Positions 27,376 to 35,534 of a stretch of 39,256 nt of DNA are shown one piece after another. This DNA is from Myxococcales bacterium (GTDB lineage: Bacteria > Myxococcota_A > Polyangia > Polyangiales > Polyangiaceae). The notes under the pieces were generated by a model, which was given only the letters and a program-made list of their open reading frames with translations, was not told the origin of the DNA and ran no database searches. The stretch's first letter is position 1. Every line of letters begins with the position of its first letter. The position numbers and the translations under genes were made by a program. The DNA is taken from positions 1 through 39,256 of the forward strand of contig JAHFDY010000015.1 of NCBI GenBank assembly GCA_023248735.1, in the 5' to 3' direction.

Positions 27376-28253
27376 GCGTTGTGGTCGCACTTGCCGTCGT
27401 TCGTACGGTCCTCGTAGAAGGAGGCTCGCCAGAACTCGAAGTGGAGCTTCGAACGAACGAGCTCACCGTGTGCAGTGCGCCGTGTGACGCGAGGGCGATT
27501 GTGCGGTGCGAGAGAGAGAGCGAGTGCACGGTTGAAGTGGAGGGCAGGAAACGGATCTTCAGCGTGCTCACGCGTGACGATCGCGTGCGCCTTGCAGAAT
27601 CGGTGCGTGCATCTTTGCTCGAGCTGCTGCCGAGTGAGGAAGCCAAGGCGAAGCCGCAGGTCAAGATCGTGATTGCGTCTCCGACTAGGAAAGCGCCCGC
27701 GACAGGAACGCCACCGCCTGCTGCAACGCAGGCTGGGGGTCGGCCATTTCGCGCATGGGAGGTGAGTGCTGGCCCGAGTGTGGCTTGGCAAGGTGGTACG
27801 ACAGGTTTCGACGTCGTGGGAAAGGTAAGTTGGTTTCCTATCCGCGTGCTGGGCATCAATCTCGAGGGCACTCTGCCGGTAACGGCCGGGGCCGTGCGAG
27901 GGCCTGGAGGTTTCACATCGCTTGCGTCGTCGGTGGTGGGAAGTAGCTTGACGATAAGGTTTGTTGACGACTTGGTGCGGCTTTTCGCCAGTGCAGGTCT
28001 TGCTGCGGCGTACGTGCAGACAATCGGAAACGCCGATAGCGGCTTCGTGAGCACAGAGGACGCGAAGTGGACTTTGCTCTCGTTTGCGAGGCTCGAGTCG
28101 GGCGTCAACCTCGGCCCACACTGGTTCGTTCCGGTTTCTGGATCGATGGGCGTCGGGCTGCCGCCGGCTGACATTGCATTTGCCGGCCGCGTCGTAAGAC
28201 AATGGGCGGCGCCGATGATTCGGCTCGAAACGGGAATAGGTTATGCGTGGTAG
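27372..28253 (+). CDS. putative outer-membrane beta-barrel protein, end of sigma/FecR operon
   Basis: The 293-residue protein begins with a short hydrophobic segment (VVVALAVVRTVLV) and a small domain with a CSAPC motif and further Cys. A Pro/Ala linker precedes the C-terminal half, which is rich in alternating hydrophobic strands (WEVSAGPSVAWQG, LGINLEGTLPVTAG, RLETGIGYAW) and ends in an aromatic residue, as outer-membrane barrels do. I do not recognise a precise family. GTG 27372 overlaps the FecR stop by 4 nt (GTGA). The signal peptide is weak, so export is inferred. It converges on the M16 peptidase genes 18 nt away. Confidence 0.65.
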   Translation: MSVVVALAVVRTVLVEGGSPELEVELRTNELTVCSAPCDARAIVRCERESECTVEVEGRKRIFSVLTRDDRVRLAESVRASLLELLPSEEAKAKPQVKIVIASPTRKAPATGTPPPAATQAGGRPFRAWEVSAGPSVAWQGGTTGFDVVGKVSWFPIRVLGINLEGTLPVTAGAVRGPGGFTSLASSVVGSSLTIRFVDDLVRLFASAGLAAAYVQTIGNADSGFVSTEDAKWTLLSFARLESGVNLGPHWFVPVSGSMGVGLPPADIAFAGRVVRQWAAPMIRLETGIGYAW

Positions 28254-28271
28254 AATGACGCGTGCGCGGTC

Positions 28272-29582
28272 CTACCCAAGCTCCGCGTAAGGAAGCACGT
28301 GCGTACCTGCCAAGTCGGGTACAGCTTTTGTCACGGCATCCAACGTGTCACTCGCTGTGCCGGAGATCGCGATCACCATGTGTTCTGTTGATAGTCGCTT
28401 CTTAGCGGCTTCCGATGCCGCTTCCGGCGTGACAGCTGAAATTGAACTTTTGTAGTTACGATAGTACTCGTGGGGGAGTCCAAGCAGCTCGGTGTCGACG
28501 GCCAAGTGCAACCGCTTGGCTGCAGTATCTTCATCGAACGCGTGTGACCTCACGAGGTATCGCTGAATAAAGGTCGTCTCACGAGGCGTGACGCCCTTTT
28601 CGACCCATGCTTCGTAGAGTTTGATCATCAGTGCAAGGCACGGCCCTGTGTCTTTGGTCCCGGGCGCGGTCGAGATCGCGAACGCGTGCCTTGCGCGTTC
28701 GAGGCTTAAGCGAGATCCGGCGCCGTAGGACCAGCCGCGCTTGCTTCGTACCTCGCGCATGAGGCGTGACGTAAATGTGCCGCCGAAGATTGCATTTGAA
28801 ACGATAAGGGCGTGGTGGTCGGGATCGTGGGCCGATGTTCCGAGTGTGCCAACGACAAGCTGTGATTGAGTACGCTCAGGTTTGTCCGCAAACCATATCG
28901 TTCTGCCCTCAGGCATTCGAGGTGCACGAACGGAATCGACAAGTGGCTTACCTATGCGCAAGGCCCCCGAAAGGGAGGCCGCCGCGCCGAGTGATTGAGC
29001 GGACGTGACGTCGCCCGAGAGGCCAATGACGACGTTGCCATGCACGAGGTGGCTCGCGTAATACGCTTTCACATCGTCTTCGGTGATGCGGCCGACAGTT
29101 GCGAGCGTGCCGTTTCCTGGCCTTCCGTACGGGTGGTCGGCGAAGAAGCCGCGCGAGAAAGCGCGCTGTGCGAGCGAGCGGTCGCTGTCGAGCGATTCCG
29201 TAATTTCGGCGAGGGTCTCGCGCTTGAGGCGTTCAAGTTCGTCGATGTCGACCTTCGGATCGCTGAGCAGCTCGGTAAGAAGTTCGATGAACGCCCCAAA
29301 ATTGCGGGAGATGACCTGCGCGTGCATCGCTATCGAACTGGACGAAGTGTCAACTGCGAGCTCTGCGCCGAGCATGTCGATGCGCTCGTCGATCTCGCGT
29401 GAAGTGAGCTTCGTCGTTCCACGCCGAAGCATGCGCAGCGCGATGCGTGCCAAACCGAGGCGACCTGGCGGGTCGTGTGCTGGGCCCGTGCGTAGTGCGA
29501 TGACCATTGAGACGAGCGGGACAGTGTGCGCCGACTCGACGACCAGACGGGTCCCGCTATTGAGGGTTTGGTACTCGGGCAT
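28272..29582 (-). CDS. M16 peptidase family protein, inactive subunit
   Basis: The 436-residue protein has the M16 fold but not its zinc site. Where active members have HxxEH, here the stretch is GLARIALRML, with Arg46, Leu49 and Arg50 replacing the ligands. The C-terminal half keeps the Arg/Tyr substrate-binding motif RSKRGWSYGAGS. M16B peptidases usually work as pairs of an active and an inactive subunit, and the active one is encoded directly upstream, with stop and start overlapping by 1 nt (TGATG). It is probably the partner that closes the chamber. There is no clear signal peptide, so it is likely cytoplasmic or periplasmic by an unusual route. Confidence 0.9.
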   Translation of the reverse strand: MPEYQTLNSGTRLVVESAHTVPLVSMVIALRTGPAHDPPGRLGLARIALRMLRRGTTKLTSREIDERIDMLGAELAVDTSSSSIAMHAQVISRNFGAFIELLTELLSDPKVDIDELERLKRETLAEITESLDSDRSLAQRAFSRGFFADHPYGRPGNGTLATVGRITEDDVKAYYASHLVHGNVVIGLSGDVTSAQSLGAAASLSGALRIGKPLVDSVRAPRMPEGRTIWFADKPERTQSQLVVGTLGTSAHDPDHHALIVSNAIFGGTFTSRLMREVRSKRGWSYGAGSRLSLERARHAFAISTAPGTKDTGPCLALMIKLYEAWVEKGVTPRETTFIQRYLVRSHAFDEDTAAKRLHLAVDTELLGLPHEYYRNYKSSISAVTPEAASEAAKKRLSTEHMVIAISGTASDTLDAVTKAVPDLAGTHVLPYAELG

Positions 29583-30916
29583 CAGTTTGCCTCGGGAAGC
29601 AGGTAAACCGTGTTGCGTGCCCGCTCGATGAGGTAGCGGCGCGCAACGCGCCGGATGTCCTCTTTCTTGACCTTTCGGGTGGCGTCGAGTCGGGAGAATG
29701 CTGCGTTAGGTTCACCGAGCACAGTTTCATAGAAGCCGATCTGCTCCGCCTTGCCACTCGCGGTTTCGAGCGACTGAACTTGCGACAGTTCAAGTCGAGC
29801 CTTCGCGCGCTCGAGTTCCTCGTCCGTTACGAGGTCGTTGCTCAGTTTGTCAATTTCGCTGACGATCACTTGCTCGAGCTCGCGCGCAGTGTGCCCTTCT
29901 CGCGCGGCCGCAGTGATTTCAAAAATCCCTGGGTCGCGAAAGGTGGCTGCCCAACAACGAGGTTCGGTAGCGATTTCTCTTTCGGTCACGAGCGTCGTGT
30001 ACAGACGGGAGGCTCTTCCACCGGACATGATTTCCGCGAGAACATTGAGTGGCGTGTGATCGTGGTCGCCGAGGGATGGCCCCATGTAGCCAATGAACAC
30101 TTTTTCGTTCGTCGTTGGCTTGACGATCTCGACGCTGCGCGGTTCGAGCTGGGGCGGCTCTGGAACGATGTCTTCGGGCGGCACAATCGAGGGTGGAATC
30201 TCACCGTACGCCTTTTGTAACTTTGCAAGTATACTTTGAGGCTTCATGTCGCCGACGATGACAACCGTCGCATTGTTGGGCGCGTAATACGATCGATAGA
30301 ACGCCTCGCAGTCGGCAGGTGTGTACGCTTTGATGTCGTCCATCCAACCGATGGTCGGCCAGTGGTACGAGTGCTTCGTGTACGTGAGCTTGTACAGAAG
30401 CTCGTTCGCGATGCCGTCGGGGTCGTCGTCGACTCGCATGCGTCGCTCGTTCGACACAACCTCCCGTTCGCTTTCGACCTGAGGCTCGCGCAAGACCAGG
30501 TGCGCCATGCGATCGGCTTCGAGCTTGATCGCCAGGCCTACGCGGTCCGCGGGGAGTGCTTCGTAGTAATAGGTCCAATCGAGCCACGTTGCGGCGTTGG
30601 ACTCTGCACCGCTTTCTTCGAGCTTGCGGTCGAACTCGCCGGCAGCGAGGTGTTTGGTCTCGTTGAACATCAAGTGTTCGAAAAAATGTGCGAGACCGGT
30701 CTTCCCTGGCTTCTCGTGTCTCGAGCCCACCCTGTACCATGTTGCGTAGCTCACGACGGGCGCAGAGCGGTCGACTAGCAAGAGCACCGTGAGGCCGTTG
30801 CCGAGCTCGTATCGCGCGACGTGATCGCGGCCAAAAGGGTGATCGGCCACCCATCGCAGACGCGCATTGGGGGACGCACTCACGTTCAGTTTGTCAAGGA
30901 ATGATGGCGTAGGCAT
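29582..30916 (-). CDS. M16 zinc metallopeptidase, active subunit
   Basis: The 444-residue protein has the inverted zinc motif His77-Phe-Phe-Glu80-His81 (HFFEHLMF) and a third ligand, about 75 residues on, at Glu157 (VVSNERRM). Motifs of the second half include IFEITAAAREGHT. It degrades short peptides as a heterodimer with the adjacent inactive subunit, which is the established arrangement for M16B. ATG 30916 lies in an 89-nt divergent gap opposite the PP2C gene. No signal peptide is seen. The substrate is unknown. Confidence 0.94.
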   Translation of the reverse strand: MPTPSFLDKLNVSASPNARLRWVADHPFGRDHVARYELGNGLTVLLLVDRSAPVVSYATWYRVGSRHEKPGKTGLAHFFEHLMFNETKHLAAGEFDRKLEESGAESNAATWLDWTYYYEALPADRVGLAIKLEADRMAHLVLREPQVESEREVVSNERRMRVDDDPDGIANELLYKLTYTKHSYHWPTIGWMDDIKAYTPADCEAFYRSYYAPNNATVVIVGDMKPQSILAKLQKAYGEIPPSIVPPEDIVPEPPQLEPRSVEIVKPTTNEKVFIGYMGPSLGDHDHTPLNVLAEIMSGGRASRLYTTLVTEREIATEPRCWAATFRDPGIFEITAAAREGHTARELEQVIVSEIDKLSNDLVTDEELERAKARLELSQVQSLETASGKAEQIGFYETVLGEPNAAFSRLDATRKVKKEDIRRVARRYLIERARNTVYLLPEAN

Positions 30917-30966
30917 GTGCGGCTCACCGTTATAGGGCCTTCAGATCGGGTGCGCTTACAATTTAC

Positions 30967-30995
30967 GGAACCGATGCAGGTTGCGGCGATATACT
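30967..30995 (+). promoter_or_regulatory. candidate promoter of the PP2C gene
   Basis: TATACT (30990-30995) is a good -10 and lies 10 nt before the ATG at 31006, so the transcript would have a very short leader. At the right distance (17 nt) the -35 is GGAACC (30967-30972), which resembles ECF sigma -35 elements more than TTGACA. The mix of the two makes the class uncertain. Confidence 0.3.
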
Positions 30996-31005
30996 CGGGT
31001 CCAAC

Positions 31006-31803
31006 ATGGTGCCGCGCACGTCACCGCTTCCTGAAATCGCACGAAGCTCATTTCGCAGATTCAGTCACGGCGTGACCGACCTCGGGCGTAAGCGGCAGTC
31101 GAACGAAGACGCTTTTTTCTGCGACGATCGCCTTGGCCTCTACGTCGTAGCTGACGGGATGGGAGGACACGCCGCAGGCGAAGTCGCAAGCAGCGAAGCG
31201 GTCGATACGATCTACGGAATGGTCAAGCGCGGTATCGGCGACCTGAAAGCGCTCAACGTTCCTTTGGTCGAAACTCACGTTCGTGCGGCGCTGCGTTTGC
31301 TCGAGAGTGCGGTGCAGGCAGCGACGTATATGGTTTTCTCGATCGCCGAACTCGATCGCCAAAAGAGCGGCATGGGCACCACGATAAGTGCGCTCCTTGT
31401 GCTTGGCGATTTCGCGATCACAGCGCAAGTGGGGGATAGTCGCATCTACCGCGTTATCGGTAACTCGGTTGACCAACTCACCGAAGACCACACGCTCATC
31501 GCGTGGCAGATCAAGCACGGGCTCATCACCGAGCAAGAGGCGAAGAAGTCACCGCACAAGAACGTGATCACACGTGCGGTTGGCAATCGCGACTACGTAC
31601 AAGTCGACACAGGCCTTGTCGAACTCGAGGCCGGGCAGCGCTTCCTTTTGTGTAGCGACGGACTTCATGGGTACATGAAGCCCGGTGACCTCGACGTGCT
31701 CATTCCGCTCGGCGCCGAGGCCGCGACCACGAGGTTGATCGACCTCGCCAACAGCCGCGGTGGCAAAGATAACATCACGGCTGTCGTCGTCGAGATCGAT
31801 TGA
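31006..31803 (+). CDS. PP2C-family Ser/Thr protein phosphatase
   Basis: PP2C enzymes remove phosphate from Ser/Thr in a Mn/Mg-dependent way and oppose Hanks-type kinases such as the one at the start of this window. The 265-residue protein has RKRQSNEDAF (Asp35), VVADGMGGHAAGE (Asp50), GMGTTISALLV, QVGDSRIYR, LLCSDGLHGY (Asp218) and GGKDNITAVVVE (Asp255), that is, the full metal set. It is a bare catalytic domain, with no membrane helix. Another kinase may be its main counterpart; none is adjacent. A short leader is predicted. Confidence 0.95.
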   Translation: MVPRTSPLPEIARSSFRRFSHGVTDLGRKRQSNEDAFFCDDRLGLYVVADGMGGHAAGEVASSEAVDTIYGMVKRGIGDLKALNVPLVETHVRAALRLLESAVQAATYMVFSIAELDRQKSGMGTTISALLVLGDFAITAQVGDSRIYRVIGNSVDQLTEDHTLIAWQIKHGLITEQEAKKSPHKNVITRAVGNRDYVQVDTGLVELEAGQRFLLCSDGLHGYMKPGDLDVLIPLGAEAATTRLIDLANSRGGKDNITAVVVEID

Positions 31804-31872
31804 CGCCACCCCAGAAGTTGCCCTACCAACGCGCGACTTGATATTCGGGAAGGACATGGCTTGTGTCTTTGA

Positions 31873-31892
31873 CGTGTGGCTGTTCGCACACG
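31873..31892 (+). terminator. weak hairpin after the PP2C gene
   Basis: CGTGTG (31873-31878) and CACACG (31887-31892) form a 6-bp stem with an 8-nt loop, 70 nt after the stop, in the 184-nt gap before ddl. No T-run follows. It may be a weak terminator or an operator-like site; I cannot tell. Confidence 0.2.
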
Positions 31893-31987
31893 CGATCAGG
31901 CGGGCTTTTGCGGCAAAACAGCGCGATTGCGACATTGCCGAGTTGGCGTAGCGTTTGCTTATTGCCTCTGCGACAAGGAGCGAATCG

Positions 31988-33004
31988 ATGACGAAACGCA
32001 TCGGAGTGTTGATGGGTGGCATGAGCGCCGAACGTCAGGCGTCACTTTGCACCGGCGAGGGCGTGGCGAGCGCGCTCACCTTTCGCGGCTATGATGTCGT
32101 CAAGATCGTGATCGATCCGGGGCGCGCTCCGCTTGACGAATTAGTTCGCAAGGCGAACATCGACGTAGCGTTTCTTGCGCTCCACGGTCGTGGCGGTGAA
32201 GACGGGTGTGTGCAGGGCCTCTTGGAGTGGATGCAGATTCCATACACGGGCTCCGGTGTGCTTGCTTCGGCGCTGGCGATGGACAAGCTGAAGGCAAAGG
32301 AACTGTTTCGGTTACATAATATTCCCACGCCGCCATATTACGTTGCCAACGAAGATACGCTCGATGCGCTCGAAGCGATTCACGGCAGCTTCGGATTTCC
32401 GGTAGTCGTCAAGCCGCGTAACGAAGGTTCGAGTGCAAGTGTCGCTCGGGCAAACGACACGAATGAACTGCGCGGCGCGATTCAGCGAGGGCTTGCGCAC
32501 GATTCGGGCCTCTTGGTCGAGCGTTTCGTCAAGGGGATGGAAGTCCAGGTGGGTATTCTCGATGGCCGGATACTTGGCGGCGTGGAGATTGTGTCGCGCC
32601 AAGGCAATTTCGACGATGCGTCGGCGTACACACCAAGTCTGGGCGAGACGATTTGCCCACCGCGCCTTGATGCAACACGCTTAGGTGGCGTGATGAACCT
32701 CGCACTTCGCGCCGTGAAAGCGCTCGAATGCTCGGGCGCTTGTCGCGTCGATCTGCTCGTGACTGAGGGTGAAAATGAGTACGTGCTCGAAGTGAGCACG
32801 TCGCCAGGACTTACCGAGACTTCACTGTTGCCCATGATCGCCGCGAGCGCGGGGATCGACTACGGCACGCTTTGCGAGATGATCTTGCGCACAGCATCGC
32901 TCCGCGCGGGGATATCAGGGTCGGTTCGCGAGGAAGCCCCTCGCTCGTCGGAGTGTACGGCGTTGCGGGATGTGCAGCCGCGCGTGCGAAGCGTTGCTGG
33001 CTAG
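31988..33004 (+). CDS. ddl: D-alanine--D-alanine ligase
   Basis: Ddl joins two D-Ala with ATP for the peptidoglycan stem peptide. The 338-residue protein starts at ATG 31988 after AAGGAG. It has GVLMGGMSAERQASL (Glu15 equivalent), LHGRGGEDGCVQG, YTGSGVLASALAMDK, VVKPRNEGSSA and the omega-loop Tyr region DDASAYTPSLGE. In the metal-binding motif EANTSPG of E. coli DdlB, the Asn ligand is replaced here by Ser270 (EVSTSPG); Glu268 and Asp255 remain. A 45-residue C-terminal tail is longer than usual. The ABC gene begins 2 nt after the stop. Confidence 0.92.
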   Translation: MTKRIGVLMGGMSAERQASLCTGEGVASALTFRGYDVVKIVIDPGRAPLDELVRKANIDVAFLALHGRGGEDGCVQGLLEWMQIPYTGSGVLASALAMDKLKAKELFRLHNIPTPPYYVANEDTLDALEAIHGSFGFPVVVKPRNEGSSASVARANDTNELRGAIQRGLAHDSGLLVERFVKGMEVQVGILDGRILGGVEIVSRQGNFDDASAYTPSLGETICPPRLDATRLGGVMNLALRAVKALECSGACRVDLLVTEGENEYVLEVSTSPGLTETSLLPMIAASAGIDYGTLCEMILRTASLRAGISGSVREEAPRSSECTALRDVQPRVRSVAG

Positions 33005-33006
33005 AT

Positions 33007-34473
33007 GTGATTGCATTCAGCGGGGTCAAGAAGAGCTTTGCAGGCGCAGTTGCGGTTGATGACGTAACCGTCAATTTGCCTGACCATGCACTGAGCTTCG
33101 TGCTCGGCGAAAATGGCGCGGGTAAGAGCACATTGCTGCGTTGCGCGGCTGGGTTGCTAAGACCCGATCGCGGTGCAGTTGCAATCGACGGCGCGGAACT
33201 CACCGAGTTTACGCCGCGTGAGGCCACAAGGCGCGGCGTTGCAATGGTAGAGCAACACTTCTCATTGATTGGCGATCTCACTGCGATCGAGAACGTTGTT
33301 CTTGGCCTGGAGCCGTCGTCACCCTTCGGCCGAATCGATTGGCCGCTCGCACGAATGAAGGCGAAAAAGGCACTTGACGAGTTGGGCTTCAATGTCGACT
33401 TGGATTCGCGCGTTGAGCGCCTCGACGTCGGAGATAAGCAGCGTCTCGAGATCGCGCGCGCCCTCTACCGCGATGCGCGCGTGATCGTGCTTGATGAGCC
33501 GACGGCGGTGCTGACGCCCCAAGAGACAACGAGCCTGTACGACGCGTTGCTGACGCTGGTCTCTCGAGGACGCTCGATCGTTGTCGTGAGCCACAAGCTC
33601 GACGAGGTCGTGAAATACGGCGCACGGGCGATCGTCTTGCGGCGCGGTAAATTGGTCAAGGAGTTTGACTTTACATCCGCACCCTATCGCTCGCTCCCTG
33701 TGGGCTCTCTGGCTGAGTTGAGTTCGGCGATGATGGGAAGAGAGGGTGCGGCGACGCGACCACGGATCGGGCGTACGGCTCTTGGGCCTGTGTTGTGCCT
33801 GTCACACGTGTGTGTTCCGCCGCGTTTGCACGACGCGACGATCGAAATACGCGCAGGGGAGATCGTTGGGCTCGCGGGTGTGGAAGGTAACGGTCAGCAA
33901 GAGTTGCTCGAGGCAATCGGAGGTCTTACGAAGCCGTCCAGCGGAACGATTGCGCCTTCAGACGTGGCGATGGTCTACGGCGATCGCAACACCGAAGGGC
34001 TCGTGATGGATGCGTCGGTTGAGGACAACCTGCTGCTTGGCGATCTCGGTCAGAGCGTCGTTGGCATCTTCATCGACGAGACCGACGCTCGACGGCGCGC
34101 CGAGGCGATCGCTACGTCTTCTGCCATTGCGCCGCACGATGTGACGAGTTCGGTGGGTGCGCTCTCTGGCGGCAATCAGCAGAAGGTTGTGGTCGCTCGC
34201 GCGCTTCACGAGGTTGAAAGGGGCGCGAAGGCGCTTGTCATCGCTCATCCGACGCGTGGAGTCGATGTTGAGGCCGCCGCCAGCTTGTGGGAGCAGATCG
34301 AACGTGCGACCGAGACCGGTGTTGCGACTCTTGTGTTGAGCGCGGACCTGAATGAGCTTCGAACGCACTGCGATCGTATCGCGATCCTGTCGAAGGGGCG
34401 GATTGTGGGCACCTACGAACCAACATTATCCGACGAGGAGTTCGGCGTGCTGATGCTCGGAGGCGGGACGTGA
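33007..34473 (+). CDS. nucleoside-type ABC importer, fused double ATPase
   Basis: The 488-residue protein has two ABC domains and belongs to the simple-sugar/nucleoside importer class (NupO/YufO-like). Domain one has Walker A GENGAGKST, a Q-loop QHF, a signature-like LDVGDKQRLEIARAL and Walker B VIVLDEPTA. Domain two is degenerate at Walker A (GVEGNGQQE, no Lys) and Walker B (LVIAHPTRGVDV), but keeps LSGGNQQKVVVARAL, as normal for this class. GTG 33007 is preferred because an earlier start would lie within ddl; it is 2 nt after the ddl stop. The stop overlaps the next GTG by 4 nt. Confidence 0.92.
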   Translation: MIAFSGVKKSFAGAVAVDDVTVNLPDHALSFVLGENGAGKSTLLRCAAGLLRPDRGAVAIDGAELTEFTPREATRRGVAMVEQHFSLIGDLTAIENVVLGLEPSSPFGRIDWPLARMKAKKALDELGFNVDLDSRVERLDVGDKQRLEIARALYRDARVIVLDEPTAVLTPQETTSLYDALLTLVSRGRSIVVVSHKLDEVVKYGARAIVLRRGKLVKEFDFTSAPYRSLPVGSLAELSSAMMGREGAATRPRIGRTALGPVLCLSHVCVPPRLHDATIEIRAGEIVGLAGVEGNGQQELLEAIGGLTKPSSGTIAPSDVAMVYGDRNTEGLVMDASVEDNLLLGDLGQSVVGIFIDETDARRRAEAIATSSAIAPHDVTSSVGALSGGNQQKVVVARALHEVERGAKALVIAHPTRGVDVEAAASLWEQIERATETGVATLVLSADLNELRTHCDRIAILSKGRIVGTYEPTLSDEEFGVLMLGGGT

Positions 34474-35534
34474 AGGCCATCACCGCGAGTCTCGTCGGAT
34501 TGTGCGCAGCTTGGCTTGCCTTCAATTTGGCAGCCCTCGCCTACGGCGAATCACCCTTGCAGTTGCTCGTCATTCTCTACCGAGGTACGTGGGGCACTTG
34601 GTACGGCGTGGGACAGGTGCTCTACAAGGCCACGCCGCTGATGCTCGCGGGTGCAGCCGTTGCCTTTGCGTTGCGGGCGGGACTCTTCAATGTGGGCGTT
34701 GAAGGACAGGCGGCACTGGCGGGGCTTGGCTCTGCGGCGATGGCTTCATGGCTAATGTCGGTCGCTCAAAATAGGTTCCACAAGTTGCACTTTGTTGCGC
34801 AGTTTGTGCCCGTGCAGTGGCTGCTCATTTTGGCAACCACGTTGACGATTGGGTGCGGATGGGCGTTAATTCCGGCCTTGCTGAAGGCGCGCTTCGGCGC
34901 CCATGAGGTGGTGTCAACGATTGTTCTGAACCGCATTGCGGACGCGATCATTGGATTCTCCCTTGCGTCAGGTCTCGCGCTTCGGGGCACGGTTCGCACC
35001 GACGACGTTGGCGTGCATCTGCCGCGACTTAGTGCCATTGGGCTCTCGGCGTTTCGCGGAAGCGCGGTGAGCGTGGCTCTCTTCGTTGCGGCAGCGATCG
35101 TTCTGCTCGCGGCATTTGTACGTCGACGCACTGTTTTGGGGCGAGAGTTGCCACTCATCGCGAGTGGGCTACGCGCATGCGAGGCCGCAGGCATTCCAAT
35201 CAAGCGAAGGATCGTGCAGGCCATGTTGGTGTCAGGGGCGATCGCCGCGTTCGTTCCGCTCGGCGCGGTGTTTGGCTTCAAGGGGTACTACGAGCTCGGG
35301 CTCGGAGCGGGCGTCGGCTTTGCGGGGATCGCGGTCGCGATTCTGGGTGCGGGGCACCCGATGGGGCTCGTTGTCGCTGCGCTCGTTTTGGCGACACTCG
35401 AACAAGGAGGCCTGTCCCTCAATGGTCGCATCCCGATGGAAGTGATGGAGGTCCTCAGGGCGATCATCATCATTGTCGTTGCATGGGCTAGCGGTGCATT
35501 GAAACGAGCGCTCGGCGTGGCGGTGCCCGCGTGA
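34470..35534 (+). CDS. ABC transporter permease, nucleoside type (first)
   Basis: The 354-residue integral membrane protein has about eight to ten hydrophobic helices. It has the family motif AGLFNVGVEGQAALAGLG (near residues 70-87), found in the BPD_transp_2 permeases of nucleoside and simple-sugar importers. It forms the inner-membrane channel with the next permease. GTG 34470 overlaps the ATPase stop by 4 nt, and its TGA overlaps the next GTG. Substrate is inferred as nucleoside-like from the family, without direct support. Confidence 0.9.
   Translation: MKAITASLVGLCAAWLAFNLAALAYGESPLQLLVILYRGTWGTWYGVGQVLYKATPLMLAGAAVAFALRAGLFNVGVEGQAALAGLGSAAMASWLMSVAQNRFHKLHFVAQFVPVQWLLILATTLTIGCGWALIPALLKARFGAHEVVSTIVLNRIADAIIGFSLASGLALRGTVRTDDVGVHLPRLSAIGLSAFRGSAVSVALFVAAAIVLLAAFVRRRTVLGRELPLIASGLRACEAAGIPIKRRIVQAMLVSGAIAAFVPLGAVFGFKGYYELGLGAGVGFAGIAVAILGAGHPMGLVVAALVLATLEQGGLSLNGRIPMEVMEVLRAIIIIVVAWASGALKRALGVAVPA

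Noticed and set aside
27348-28202. Two minus-strand open frames over the barrel-like gene
   Set aside because: The plus-strand gene is coupled to FecR by a GTGA overlap and has barrel-like strands; the antisense frames are Arg/Ser-rich with no motif.
32811-33392. Minus-strand open frame of 193 codons
   Set aside because: It is antisense to the end of ddl and the start of the ABC ATPase, both well supported.
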